A stretch of 64,000 nt of DNA from Fratercula arctica (GCA_947846985.1 CANTUZ010000001.1:5997504-6061503), one strand, 5' to 3'. Positions 35,322 to 48,411 are shown, numbered from the stretch's first letter. Made by a program: numbers and translations. Notes: generated by a model from the sequence alone, not told the origin.

Positions 35322-37046
35322 CATCTGTAGCTTATTATATAAATGGTTTTGTTGTATCTGGAAAAAGTTTCTGTATGTGTAGAAGATTTTATAAACTGAG
35401 AACTTACAGCAGGTATACAAAGTATGAATAATAGGAGTAGACAGGTTGCAGCCACTGAATTTTCACTGTGCAAAACTGGCTATATTTCTTATCATTGTTA
35501 CATATTTTATGTTAACTTCCTGCAACATTATTTTCTGTCTTTAAGAAACAAACAAACAAAAAAATTATATCAATGGAAAGTATCTATTATTTAGTAGGTG
35601 GAAATACCTAGTAGTCTTAAGTATGGAGCAGGAAGAACTGCCACTTAGAAAAATGTGTGATATAACAGCATTCCTGGCACCCAAAACCACAAAATTCAAG
35701 TGCAGACTATGCCAATAGGATAATGTGGTGCCCATACTTCAAGCCACATAATGAACACATGGCTGGACAGGTTCTCCTTGCAGTGCACATGATGGTTGCA
35801 TTTACTACTAGAAATGACCAAGAATTTTCTCATATTATATAGGAGTGTGTAGGTGTAAAGTCACCCAGTACCTCCATTAAAATACTTTAATGCATATAAA
35901 TCTATTAACTGGAAAAACAAAACAAACAAAAAACAAACCCACTTTTAAAATGTGGTTATTTCTTAGTAACTAAAGACGTGCAAGAAACAAAACCAATATG
36001 TGTTCCAACACCGCAAGTTCATGTATTTACTAAGTGAGAAAGCTTAGAATAATGAAAAATTATGCTTTTTGCCCAAAAAACTCAACAACTCCAGGTGAAT
36101 GTTACGGCCCTGCATAGAGGACATGGATTCCACCCAGCACTAACAAGGTTAAAATCAGTAGTGGTGTACTTCTTTTGTTTGTATAACTTATCTCAGCCTT
36201 CTAATGCTTGCAAAGCATTTTTGAAATCTAATCATTGCAGACACAACATGGAAATAACCTAGCTGGTTCTTCTACCAGTATTAAAAAAAGGCTGTGTCCT
36301 TTCTCTGACCCTCTGTGAATGCCACAGCACTCAAAGGAGAAGAAATAGCTGGCAATCGGTTTTGGAGGCACCCATATAAGGACAGTGGATAAGCTCTGGC
36401 AAAGAGATATTTAGGCTTGTATTGGCTGGTATGTCAAACTGTGAGCAGAAGGGGGAAAAAAATCATGTTGAACCACTAAGAATGTGGGAGTGGAGCAGCA
36501 TCACGTCCCCACCGATGGGTTACAAAGATAGACAGGGTGCTTGTATTACCTATAGGAACTGAAAAGAGAAAGAGCAAGAAGAGAAAAAGAAGAGACAGAG
36601 AAGACAAAAGAGAGATCTGGAGACAGTATTGAATACTATTTAACCTTATTCCAATTACCATGCTACTCTCAAAAAGAGGGATTTATCTGAAAATGTAAAT
36701 GAAACTTGGAGGGAAGGAAACAGAAAATGCTTGTTTGTCATTTATGGTTGTAAAGGGTAATTTCTTTTTTTTTTTTTAAATTTTTAGTTTTTTAAAAGAA
36801 AGATATGGCAGTGATTCAGATAAGGTCTGCAAATGGCGGCAGATTATCCAATGGCTTTCATTCACAGTTAATCAGCTAAATAAATTGGGGTAGGATTAGG
36901 TCGCCTAAATCAACTATGAACACATTTTCAAAGTTATACTGCAAGGCTCATTTGCATCCAGCAGTTCCATTTATGACAGTAATATTCAAAAATAGCTGCA
37001 GACCAGAAGCACTTGTATTTCAGAAGGAGAGTTTATTAATCTTATT

Positions 37047-37114
37047 TAAAATAAATAAAATAAAATAAAAAATAAAATAAAATAAAATAAAATAAAATAA
37101 AAAATTAAAAATTA
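37047..37114 (+). repeat. (AAAAT)n simple repeat
   Basis: About ten AAAAT units with slight variation, ending in AAAATTAAAAATTAA. It has the same unit as the 32.8-kb array but on the opposite strand. Confidence 0.93.
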
Positions 37115-37409
37115 ACAGGTCTGGTAGGTACAGTATTATTGAATTTATATGAAAAATTAGCATAGTATCACATGGCATCATGATTAAAAGTTAAATTTTA
37201 TGCAAGATGGATGGATTAAGTCCTATGATAGAGGGATTAAATCTGCTTTACTAACAGATTGCAAAATGCAATTGTTAATTTTGTGCAAGAAGAACTCATT
37301 ACACAAGGTCACCCAATAATAGCACTCTTGTTCCACTGCTATTTAGTATTCCTAGTCCTGATTTAGATGACAATATAAAGATATTTCTGATTAAATGAAT
37401 GGATAACAC

Positions 37410-37428
37410 AAAAAAAAAAAAAAAAAAA
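37410..37428 (+). repeat. Poly-A run, 19 nt
   Basis: Uninterrupted A run followed by CACCAACCAAACAAACAAC. No element body found. Confidence 0.88.
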
Positions 37429-39190
37429 CACCAACCAAACAAACAACAGTGGAACTGTAAAACATGAAGGACACTTGGTTGCTGTTATGAGAAATCTAAA
37501 CTGCCAAACTTAATGATCACAGTCCAAGAAAACATGATGATAAAGGTTTGTGTCAAGAAATACATCGGGAAACAAAGGAAAGTGCATATTGGGTGGGGAG
37601 ATTATGGCTTGGACCCAAATTATTCTGGGGGAAAAAAGGGTGCAACCATGACTGGAGATAACCCGAAGTGCCAGTAGCTGGTGCACCCGAAGGACTGCTG
37701 GATGAACACCTCATTGCGTGCAGATCAGAATCCACTATAAGAACCAGACTTTAACACAGATATTTATCCTGTATCAAGTTAAATGAGATGGGCACAATGA
37801 TTTGGGCGTATGGTGGGCTTCGTGTAACCTAGAGATTAGATGTCACCCAGAGGTTTACCAGCTAGCTTCCAAATTCCCTCAGCAATTAATGGAGACAGTA
37901 ATTCTGCCTCCAGATTTGTACAATGAGGACTTTTGAGTAATCCTGAGCTTCACTGTTCAAAACCCCATAAACCTTGTGTAAGTAAGTAGTACGTTCTCTC
38001 TTTCTGCATAAGAAAATGTAACATGAACTTGTTTGGATTTCTTCATTTGTTGGTTAGGTTGTAGGAAATATTTCTGTGATGAGTGTCAGCTTACGCACCA
38101 CTGCACAGCAGATGAGGGGACCTTCCAGAGGATCTCCATACATAAGAGGATGTATTTGCAGCTTGAGATGTGAAAAGCAGATTCCCTAAAGAGCTGTTAA
38201 GACTCAAAATCCCTGTGACAGGGAATAGACGGAATTGCAACACAGAGATGAAGCAACAGTGTTCTTCTTTCCACTTGTAAGGAGCACATAGAAACCTCTG
38301 TACATACAAATTTTATATTGAAATGTGCGTTCCTGTCTAGTTCTGATTACAACCGCCTCTGAAATGTTTAAAAGTTACAGTCTTTCAATACACTATCTTT
38401 CACATTTTGTGAATAAACTCCTTTGCAAAAAGTCCTTCTCAGAAGAAAAAAAAAAAAAAGAAAAAAAGGGGGGAAGGGGGAAACACAGGGTGTTTTTCTT
38501 CTAAATCGCTTACCTTTGACTTCTATTAAAAAGAGATTCTAGATTTCAAATAACTGTGTAATATCCTCTGTTGAATAAAAGGCCTCTTTCTACCTGGAAG
38601 CCTTAACGATGAGTTTAAGGATTTCATTTCATATAAATAAAGCACCTTGTTTCCCTGAAATCTTCTCTTGAACTGACATCCTCTTATTCAATAATGCTTT
38701 CTACAACTGTGCTGCAATAAGTGTTTTTATTAAGTATAGGTAACCCTGAAACATGGTGAGCAGCTTTACAGCACCATAGATAAACGTTTTTTATTTGACT
38801 TTTATTTGTGAATTCAAATCATGTAGTGTAAAGTTCTTGTTATCTATTTACTGAATTTATCTTGCATTGTACCGAAATGCTTTTTAGCTCGTGTGTCCTG
38901 ATACTCACACATTCTTAAGGGTGACGGCAACCATAAGGTTGAAATACTGAAGGCCATCAAAGAAGAGAATGTGAAATGCTCATATCTTCAAGCAGTTAGA
39001 GCACAGAAGGCACCAAACAAATAATAGGAAAGCAACCAGATGCATCTCCATGAATGAGACTGAAAACAGCACTGAAGCTTACAAACAGAGGAAAATTTGG
39101 GCACTGAACACAGCTAAACTGTTCTTTACCAAAACTGTGTGTTTTAATGGAACAGATTCATTTGTAGAAAGCAGGACATCGTTTTTGCAA

Positions 39191-39212
39191 TTTTTTTTTT
39201 TTTTTTTTTTTT
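39191..39212 (+). repeat. Poly-T run, 22 nt
   Basis: Homopolymer followed by TTCAGG-like sequence. It superficially resembles a polypyrimidine tract plus AG, but no exon is recognisable downstream. Confidence 0.88.
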
Positions 39213-40479
39213 CAGGCACATATCAGTTTACAAAAAAAAGTTTGGTGGGAGTTCCTTTGGGAAGTAGGAGACCAATCTTTCAAATCCCAATCAGTGTTAA
39301 TGTAGATTAATACTTTAAGCATGTGCTTGCTGATGCCCTTTTTAATATGCAACTTAGATACATGGCTTCTATAAGGCATTAGCTCTTGGTTTACTGATTA
39401 ACTGTTTTGCTTTGTGTTTCCAAGAACATTTTCTTATGTTGTTAAGCATCTTGAACATCACCAAGATAACTTCATGCCTCTGACACATACCCATCTGTTG
39501 CCATCTACATGGGGCAGACGTCATAGGAGGTGTCACCACTCAGACGTGAATGTCTCAGGGCTCAAAACTCATCGATGAGAGCAAGCTGCTGACAATCATT
39601 TTCCTGGGGTAGATTCTGTCTATCAGCCCTAAGACAAGTTATTCAACAACGTTACACCTAAACTACCTCAGTCTGCTCAGCTCTGCTCTGCAGGCAGGAA
39701 ATTATTTGCCTATGAGATCATTAAAGACCTTTGGGATACTGAGTATACACAGATAAAGGACGTCCAAATAGATGTCCTCACTATTGAGACATCAGCCTTG
39801 AATGACACCTGTAAAGAAAGGCGGGGGAACCTAATACATTTGAAAATGGAAACTTTTTGCACTCACAGCACCACATCAAATTCCAGTTACTTTAACAAAT
39901 GCAAACAGCTGCGAACATGGTCCACATGGAAATTTTTGAGTCAAGTGCCCTATAATTGAAGTTCATTTATGATTACTGTGAAAGGCTTCTAGAAGGTCCT
40001 GCATTGCTACCAATAAGGCTGTCACTAAGTTGGAAAAAGAATAGAAAATATGAATATTATTACAGGCCACTAGTTAAGTGGGTTCTGTGCTGTGGAATAA
40101 TTCCAAAGTCTCTGGCAAAATGAATGCCATCTTACCTTACTGGCAGATCTCTTAAAAATATTCTGCCCTTTCTTCGTCTCTGTTCAGAAGATAAAGATAT
40201 AGATTCTTGATGTTCAGAATTTCCTCTCTACCAGAGACCTTCTTCAAGAGGATGACACATGTGAGGGGTAGGGAAGATAGTCCAGGACAATTTGTTCCAT
40301 AATCCTACAATTTCAAAGCTCAATAACTATTTGCAAAACTATTTATGATGCTTTGACTAACTCTGAACATGACTAACTGTGAGACTAGAGTGGATGACAA
40401 AGGATTATTGGTGTCCATATCTTAAAAGCACTTTGGTCCAGACAAAATTTATTCGGAACATGCAAAAAGAAACTCTAGT

Positions 40480-40481
<2 letters not shown>

Positions 40482-40517
<36 letters not shown>
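40482..40517 (+). repeat. Poly-T run, 36 nt
   Basis: One of the two longest pure homopolymers in the window. On the minus strand it is a 36-nt A run, but no retroposed body is recognised next to it. Confidence 0.9.
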
Positions 40518-43408
40518 CCAGGTAAATAAGGACTTCTGAGGTTTCATTGCAGGCTTCTGTATTGCTGTCTCCTCTCTGAACCACTTTGACTGCTTCTCAA
40601 TGCATTTGTAAAGATTCTTATGATAAAGTATTAATTTACTATTTTCCATAAACATGTTTCACAAAGACAAATGTTCTAAAGAAACCCACTACTTGATGAA
40701 GATAATAATATGTAGCCAAATAAATGGTTACACACATAAAACTGCTCATGACTTCACTACCATCTATAGGACAGAAACTAGAAGAGTTTTCAGGTCAGAA
40801 AATCACCAGCTCGCCCAGTAAAACCAGTGGTGGTTTTGCCTTATGTTTGCAATATATTTGAAAAGCAGAGAATGATTTATGCTGTGAGACAGGTTTCTAA
40901 TTATTGGGACATTCATCCTGAGAGCACATAGGACCATGCTTTGAAGGTTATGTCAAGATGTCACCAAATGCCAAACACTTATTTTCCGTGCAGCCTTGGC
41001 TGGAAGTCCTCCCTCTCCAAGGGATAAAGATGAAGTTTTTTCACAGTTCTTTTATGACAGCCTAAAGGGAGATTAGGGATTTGTGTTAGCAAAACTAAAG
41101 CTACCATGAGGAAGACAGGCAATATTTTAAAATAGAAATATCTTTCCCCCACTCAAAATATTTCAGGTCTGAACCTTTATTTTCTACACAGTGGCTGGTT
41201 ACTGTAAAAACTCCAGGAAATTGAAAACCTGTTGTTCCTCTAAAAAGAGCAGGAAAACATATGACCAACTAATTCTACCTTGTGCAGCTATTCATAATGT
41301 TTATGGCAAGCAACAGGCAGTGCAAATGGCGAAATGATTACACAGTTCATTTCGTATTTGAATGCTAAATTAAGACACATTACGTAGAAATAATGGCATA
41401 GTAAGCTACAGGTGAGTAAAAGCATGGGCCCATTCCTCCCAAATATAAGTAGTAAAAAGCACAGCAACACAGAATTGTTCTCTGGAAGATCTGTAAATGA
41501 AGACATGACAAAAAGCAGAGGCACCATGCCATGAGTGACATCTCTTCAAGTCCCGCATAGCAATTCTGCTCTTTTTCAAACAGATTTGAAAAACTGGATG
41601 TTTAATCCCTTTTTGCTCCTGGTACTATGCATGCCCATGTAGAGGGCTTCTAAGAGAACCACAAACATTAGTAAAATAAAACGTGCTAGCAATCCATCCT
41701 CTCGGTGGTAGAATCTGACTGATTCATCCCTTGAAACTCAAGTATGGATTATTTCAACTAAAACTGACAGCATCAGCCATCTGTGAACAATCCAGCTACG
41801 TCTAACTACTCTGACCTTTTCTTGCAGTACCAACTGCCTTGGCAACTCCAGTCAAACCTCAGCAGAGCCTTTACTCATCTCCCAAACATGCTCTAAATCA
41901 ATCAAATACTGTAAGGGCAACACCAGCCTATTTGTTTCCTTCTCTGATGCTCTAACTTCTTCTTTGGGCGCTTCATCCATCATTAACACATATATTGCAG
42001 AGGAGACTGGGGAGCTCTGAGGGTTATTAATGGGCAACCGAACTTTTTAGGTCAGATAATATGACAGTTTTTGGGAACAGATTAGCGATTGTGGCAGTTC
42101 AGCTACAGACAACGAAAAGAGCTGTTCTCCAGATCAAGAATATTCCATGGATTTTTTTGCAGCGTAGAGTCCTCCCAGGGGTCTTAAAGCAGGCGAGGCA
42201 GGGCTGGCAGGAAGAACTTGTGTCTTCTTGTAGAATAACTAATAAGTTTGGGAATAACAGACAGGTCTTAAGGAGCAAGTCTTCAGAGGCAGCTTTCCAC
42301 TAGTCATTTTGTAAAACATAAGTGTCTGCTGTTTACTCCTTTCTATATGCTCTTTTCATACAACCTTCTCCATCATAGTGCGTGGTTTGATTACAGACTC
42401 TGAGAGATATAATTATGAAATAGAAAAAATAAATATATTAGGGCCACTTATCTGAAACTAGGTGTCACTAATTGGTGACTGTTTTGTGCCCAAATGATAG
42501 TATCGAATTTAAAAAGGAGCATCTCATTCATTTGCCCACCCAAATGTAATGTTATTATTTCTACAACAATAGACTTGAACAACATGCTTGTAGAGCTGGA
42601 GTGGAGTGCACTCCTGCAGAAAACTAGAAAAAATCTGGATTAATCTCACTGGTAAAATATTTATTTGAAAAAAAAAAAAAGGTCTAGATATGATAAGTTA
42701 ATATTTTTTTTAAAAAGCTGTGGCAATTCTTATTACTGGATGTAATTGATTTTTATATTTCACTTTGAGAAATACTCATCAATAAAATATTTTACAAATA
42801 TTCTAAAAATTCATCTTATATTTGATGCATGAATGAATGCGCTTGCACCACATGGAATTCATTGTATATAATGTATCTGTGTAAATTTACATTCTCACGC
42901 ACATAAATAAGCATACATGTCCTACATAATTCTGTATCTGTGTGCTTATGCGTGTGTTAGTAATTGTGAAAATATTCCTCTGAAATACATGTTTATCTGG
43001 ACAAGAAATACTCAAATTTACCCATGACCGGGTGAATCTGGAAGTCACCACCCAGGTGTTCCCACTTCCTCTGGGCAGACCCAGATGTGCTCTGGTTTAC
43101 GAATTTACCCTTTCATTCTCCGTTTGCTTGACTTCTATACAAATATTGGGGAAATTCGGACAGGATAACAAGGAACACATGCAAATAAAGGAAAATTGCC
43201 AAACCCATTATATAATTAGGTGGTTTTGTGTGGAGACTTATGATGACAGTAGAGATTGGGATAATGGGTCCCTTCTCTACACATGCCTAAATACAGAACA
43301 AAGAAAAACAGACATTCCGGGGTTTCTCCAACAGTGTGGAAATTTTTTCCAGATCTCCAGAACAGGTTATTTTCAGCTTCCCTCCCCCTCTATGTGGTCT
43401 ACAGTTTG

Positions 43409-43453
43409 GGAAACAAAACAAAACAAAACAAAAACAAAGAAAAAAAAAAAACC
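43409..43453 (+). repeat. (CAAAA)n / poly-A tract
   Basis: About five CAAAA units merge into a 12-nt A run. It lies at the end of an unrecognised 143-codon open frame, so a retroposed-transcript tail cannot be excluded. Confidence 0.88.
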
Positions 43454-43689
43454 AACTAGTTAGTTTAATTTCAGTATCACTCTCCCTATCCTAATTAATG
43501 CCATTATTCAAAGTCTGAACTGAGTAAGAAACTATTAATTGTTTCAATGGTGTTTCTCTGGCGTTCATCACCATAGTATCTCAGTCTAACAAACATTAAT
43601 GAATCTGTCTTCCTAATGCCCTTATGAGACAGTAACTATAGAAGAAAAAGAAATAAGTAAATAAAGCCCCTTTGTTCTTAAGAGCATCT

Positions 43690-43915
43690 TTTGAAAAGCT
43701 CTTTACACATTTAGAGTTAAGGATATAAATCACAAGCATCCACCTGTTTCCTTAAATGTGTGACTCGTATAATGACACATGGTCATTAAATATCCACTGA
43801 AGGCCTTTGATTTACTCATCCACATTAGCCCTCTAAAATACAGAGGTGCAACTATTCCTGTTTTATGAAGTTTTTAAGTGGTTGGTTCAAGGTGACTCAG
43901 GAAACCACTATGCCA
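43690..43915 (+). mobile_element. Possible ancient MIR-like SINE remnant
   Basis: The left part has AAAAGCTCTTTACACATTTA. About 160 bp later comes AACTATTCCTGTTTTATGAAG, then TTTTTAAGTGGTTGGTTCAAGGTGACTCAGG across the segment. This order and wording resemble the reverse-complemented core and 3' part of MIR-type SINEs (an AAGCRCTTTACA block, a CCCATTTTACAGA block, then TTAAGTGACTTGCCCAAGGTCAC). Divergence is high, as expected for an element older than birds. A second copy with the same spacing lies at 62.6 kb. Confidence 0.4.
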
Positions 43916-45597
43916 CCTTTACCAAAGATGGCTTAACAGATCCTTTAAAAGAGGGAATATGGAGCAGTTTTGGGGAGATGGTGCATGAAATCATAACTGA
44001 AGCATTACTTTCGATAATGGTACTGACCTTTTGTAAGTGCTATGATAAAACTGAACAGGATCTGGAAAATATCTACGAGAATCGCAAGTCACCTTGAGAA
44101 TACCTCTTCTAGATGCTGTTATTGACATTCTAATGTATGTCCCCATTCAGCACAAGTTGTTCCCAAAAGACAACACAGTGAAGAGTACGAGAAGTATGGA
44201 AATGTGCTGATTTAGTATTATGACTATGCAGCTTTTGTATGGACAATTCCTCTGGATCCCCTAAAGATGCTTATCTTGCCATGTTATTTCTGTTTGGAGA
44301 CAACCTGCTGAAAAAAATGCTTTAAACAGTATACAGCAAACAAAAGCCCAGAAAGGAAGAGTGTGCCCAATGATACCGTTCTGGATCAATGACATTGTGC
44401 TCCAGTTTTTTATGACAAACGCGAGAGGTCTAATGTGGGATTTTTTTGTTGTTTTTGTTTGTTTGTTGGTTTGGTTTGGTTTGGTTTGTTCTGTTGGGGT
44501 TTGTTTTTTGTTTTGTTTTGGTCCCCGTCCCCCTCCCGTCCCCTCCCCCCCCGCCCTTAAATATATCTTACTCCTATTAGTTCTTACCCCTTCCTTACAT
44601 ATCAGTAGAAATCTTTCCTTGAGCTTGTCCTAGGCTTTATAAACTCAAGAGCAGAAAAAGAGCAAGGAGACAAAGGCAATTTTGTGGTTGCACAAGGTAT
44701 ACTCTTTATAGCAGCTCATTCTTGCTGCTATAAAAAGCTTGTTGGGCTTTTTTTTTTTTTTTTTTTTAGCATTGCTGCTATAAAATGTTATTTGAATGGT
44801 TTAATGCAGCAGACTTTTTAAGTCACTCCAAACAGAATTTCTTATACATCCTATTCAATCAACACCACAGTTCTCTTTCTCAAAGTCTACTGTACTCTAC
44901 TGAAGTGAAACTTTTCTTAAAGTGATTTTGGAAATGACTAAAGGTAACATTTTCTTCTCCCTCAGAGAACAGTGTGCCCAATTCAGACACTCACTTTCTC
45001 TAAAATAGTTAAAATATATTCAATTAGAGACAAAATGACAATTTAGTATTCTCCCTTCCTTTCATCTCCAGCATCTTCACTGTGGTAGGGGTGTGGAGGT
45101 GTTTTCTGCTTTAGACAATGTACAGGATAAATACAACAGAAAAGGTTTACCATAAAATACCTGAAAGAATTTGTGCTACCTTCTGAGATAAAAGGTTATT
45201 ATTTCAATATCTGGCTCTGTGCAAGAGGGTATGAAATCTTGTTCCATATATATTGCGGGAGTAGGACATGGACTGTTGGAGAGGCTCCATTAATTCCTAA
45301 TGTATAAGTTCACATAAAATCCTTTAAAATATATTTAATTTCCATGTTAATGTTAATGTTAAATGTTAAAAAAAAAAATGTTAAATTTAAATGAATATTT
45401 GATTTGACCAGCATATAATTATTTTTGTAACTCATTGAAAGCTCTGAACAATTTGATTTGGGGACAATTTAGTTTCTTAAACTTGTAGTTTCTTTAACCA
45501 GTAACAAAATCCACTTTATGTTTACATCCTGGGTGATAAATAGTTTACAAAGTAAGCTTAGAAACTTCCTCAGCAGCTTGTCTTTAATGCTTTGGTA
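43916..45597. other. Unique AT-rich noncoding sequence
   Basis: No gene recognised. It contains the GT/C tract at 44.5 kb, a 20-nt T run (44,748-44,767) and a small TGTTAA-type repeat at about 45,345-45,385. The open frame over 43,846-44,097 overlaps the MIR-like remnant and is taken as chance. Confidence 0.6.
44442..44558 (+). repeat. GT-rich tract switching to C-rich tract
   Basis: About 80 bp made only of G and T (GTTT, GGTTT and GTTTT units) ends at GGTCC. It is followed by about 35 bp made almost only of C (CCCCGTCCCCCTCCCGTCCC, then a C9 run). The strand composition flips at about 44,522. The C-rich half gives several G runs on the minus strand and could form a G-quadruplex. Confidence 0.9.
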
Positions 45598-46265
45598 ATC
45601 ATAGAATCATAGAACTGTTAGGGTTGGAAGGGACCTTAAAGATCACTTAGTTCCAACCCCCTGCCATGGGCAGGGACACCTCCCACTAGATCAGGTTGCT
45701 CAGAGCCCCGTCCAGCCTGGTCTTAAAAACTTCCAGGGATGGGGCTTCCACCACTTCCCTGGGCAACCTGTTCCAGTGTCTCACCACCCTCATGGTGAAG
45801 AACTTCTTCCTAACGTCCAGTCTGAATCGTCTCATCTCTAGTTTTAATCCATTCCCTCTAGTCCTACCATTACCCGACATCCTAAAAAGTCCCTCACGAG
45901 CCTTCTTAGGCCCCCTTAAGATACTGGTAGACCACTATAAAGTCTCCTTGGAACCTTCTTTTCTCCAGACTAAACAACCTCAACTCTCTCAGTCTGATCA
46001 TCTTCGTGGCCCTTCTCTGGACACATTCCGGCATGTCCATATCTCTCTTGTAGTAGGGCCTCCAGAACTGGACGCAATACTCCAGGTGGGGTCTCACGAG
46101 AGTGGAATAGAGGGGGCGAATCACCTCCCTCGACCTGCTGGCCACGCTTCTCTTGATGCAGCCCAGGATACGATTGGCTTTCTGGGCTGCTAGTGCACAC
46201 TGATGGCTCATGTTGAGCCTCTTGTCCACCAGCACCCCCAAGTCCTTTTCTTCAGGGCTGCTCAC
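45598..46265 (-). mobile_element. CR1 LINE fragment, 0.67 kb
   Basis: Reverse-complemented CR1 with a tail of ATCATAGAATCATAGAAC, then GGGTTGGAAGGGACCTTAAA, then ORF2 C-terminal coding sequence to about 46,265, where homology stops in the [24 protein letters not shown] peptide just after the RT core. It is 5'-truncated. The downstream edge joins directly to unrelated unique sequence. Confidence 0.96.
45686..46265 (-). pseudogene. CR1 ORF2 C-terminal remnant
   Basis: The minus-strand frame 46,265-45,906 (119 codons) covers the region after the RT core, including [20 protein letters not shown] and [21 protein letters not shown] second frame, 45,880-45,686, covers [14 protein letters not shown] and [14 protein letters not shown] to the native stop. 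The break between them and the loss of the catalytic core make it non-functional. Confidence 0.93.
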
Positions 46266-47758
46266 AGATCTACAAATACTGAATTTCCAGCAGGGTCAGA
46301 TTGAGTTGCATGTTTAAGGGGACAATTTTAAATACATGATGAATTGAAAGTGGCTTTGAGGTGCTGCTCCTTGTTCTTTGCTCTCCTGCCAGTTTTCCAT
46401 GCATTGCCCAAGAGAGTCACAGAACAGCAGGACCTGAATCTACAGCACTCACCAGTGTTTATTTTCAGGCAAGAGAGAAGCCCTATTGTGTCAACAGAGC
46501 TCCTCGTACATTAACCATTGATGTAGTTTGTATGTGTGCCTGTGATTATTTACTGGATTGGAGCTAGGCAAGGGAAAGAGTAAATCTAATTAAAAAGTTT
46601 AGTCAGACGTATGAATTACTCTCATTAAACTTATCGTTAGATTTATTTTTCCTTTATTCACTTAGAAGAAAAACATCCTAAGAGCTATTATATCATTAAA
46701 TAGTAGAAATACAAAACCAAACTGATGGCATCTCTAAAGGAACGTGGTTTGCAATTTAAGATTTTATACCAGAACGCAAGTTTTCCTCTGTACATCAAAG
46801 TGGGTAACACTTTCAGTGTCAGACTTTACCTGCCTGACCTACTAATTCATATAGAGCTAATTCCCTTTCTGAGCTCTCTGAGTTAATTTTTTTATTCACA
46901 CATGAGACTGGGCTATAGATTTCATTAATGAGACCTGAGAACTTCTGTTATTCTGAACGGGAAAATACTGGAAAGAGCTTGGACATCAGAACATGACATA
47001 CAACTGCCATGTGCATAATCTTCGGTGCGTTTTTATCCTTGAAATGATTCTCTCTGTGCTCTCAAGGAGCTACAAATTCATAGCCTGACAGCCTAATATC
47101 AGCCGTGATAGCCTTCATTCTGCCACACTCTCTTGGACAGGGTAATTAATGTAAGCGTATGAGAAACCATAATTGACATTCTGATCAATAAAAGTCTGCT
47201 TGGCAAGCTTGCAAATGACATTGAAGTGGGTTCCCAGGAGCTATTCAAACATCAGCAGAGGGGTACATCACGTGAATGCCTTCAGCCGCTCTGCTACGCA
47301 ACGTGCAAGCTGTGGTACAGCAGGTCATTAAGACTCAAATATTTTTATCATCTCCTCCTTGCAGCAATAGCTGCAGTGGGTTTCTGCCTGAGAAAAGCAG
47401 CTCACACAAGTTCTTTTATCAAAATAATACATAGGCGTATATTAGTATAATGAAACAGGGTTTGCTTGTCATTTAATATTGGGTTACCACAGCTGAATTA
47501 CAAAGCAAAATCATTAAAAGAAGGAAGCACTCTGCTATTCTGTATCTGATGAGAGAATCTTTTCTCCCCAAATACTACAGCCAATATATCCCACAGAGCA
47601 CCTATTTCAATTTTGACTCTGACCACAAGAATTTACAATAAAGGCACAGATATCCCTTCTTAAGATCTAAGATATATATGTATAACTCTCTCTTACGTGT
47701 ATTTTTCATCGGAGTATTAATTTAGTTTTAAAAGGGACCACCTATTGTTTGTATTGCT

Positions 47759-47778
47759 AAAAAAAAAAAAAAAAAAAG
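47759..47778 (+). repeat. Poly-A run, 20 nt
   Basis: Homopolymer with no recognisable retroposon body. Confidence 0.88.
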
Positions 47779-48411
47779 GATTTGGGGAAGGATGGGATTA
47801 AAAGATGAAAGAAAAATGTTTAGCAGTGTATATGCAACGTTGAGTAAACAGTGGTATAACAGCATTAAGTAACACAACCCTCTGATTTTTCCTGGTAAAT
47901 GGAAAGGCAACCAACAGATTTCAAATTCTGATCATTGTTAACGAGACACATTTCCAGAACAACTCGAGTGTTTTTAATGAAGGCATGCTGAAAATAAATT
48001 CAAAAGATGTTGTATTATCCATCTTTCTTGGGATTAAGACTTCAGTGAAACACCGAAGTGTGTGATTAGACCTTCCTTGGTAAGCGTACCTAAATGTTTG
48101 TTGAATCAGGGACCTGACTGATTTGCTCAACATCACACTGTGAATAAATACTCAGCAGGAAACCCAGACAGAACAATAACTTAATTGCACCTGAAACAAA
48201 TGAGTAATGCTCTATATATTCTCCTCTGCTGTGGAACCTGCACCTGACATCAACCAGCTGTGTATAACCAGGAAAAGAGAGAGACCTCTTTTCTGCAGCA
48301 CATGGTGACACAGATAACAGCCGCATAACTTGCTGTATAGAGATTTTGTTCTCTTTGTCTGCAATTCCAACACTTAACAATGTACAGGATTACGCTTTTT
48401 TTTTTCTTTTA

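Larger units (their letters stand above)
35322..39000. other. Unique AT-rich noncoding sequence
   Basis: No gene recognised. It contains short (CAAA)n and (CAAAA)n stretches near 35,550 and 35,915-35,937, the (AAAAT)n array at 37.05 kb, an A run at 37,410-37,428 and an A/G-rich stretch at about 38,444-38,483. Nothing else stands out. Confidence 0.6.
39001..43416. other. Unique noncoding sequence
   Basis: No gene recognised. T homopolymers lie at 39,191-39,212 and 40,482-40,517 and an A run at about 42,667-42,680. The part 39,470-39,860 is less AT-rich. The longest frame without simple repeats, 143 codons at 43,032-43,463 on the plus strand, has no recognisable domain and runs into an A-rich tract (see findings). 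A 61-codon minus frame at 41,852-42,037 is likewise unrecognised. Confidence 0.55.

Noticed and set aside
38118..38160. GGGACCTTCCAGAGGATCTCC as another CR1 tail
   Set aside because: Only a short similarity exists; the TTCTATG units and neighbouring CR1 blocks are absent.
39191..39220. T run plus CAG as a splice acceptor
   Set aside because: The downstream frame has no protein resemblance. The T run is one of many homopolymers in the window.
43846..44097. 83-codon frame as a small gene
   Set aside because: Its 5' part lies in a MIR-like remnant and the rest resembles no family.
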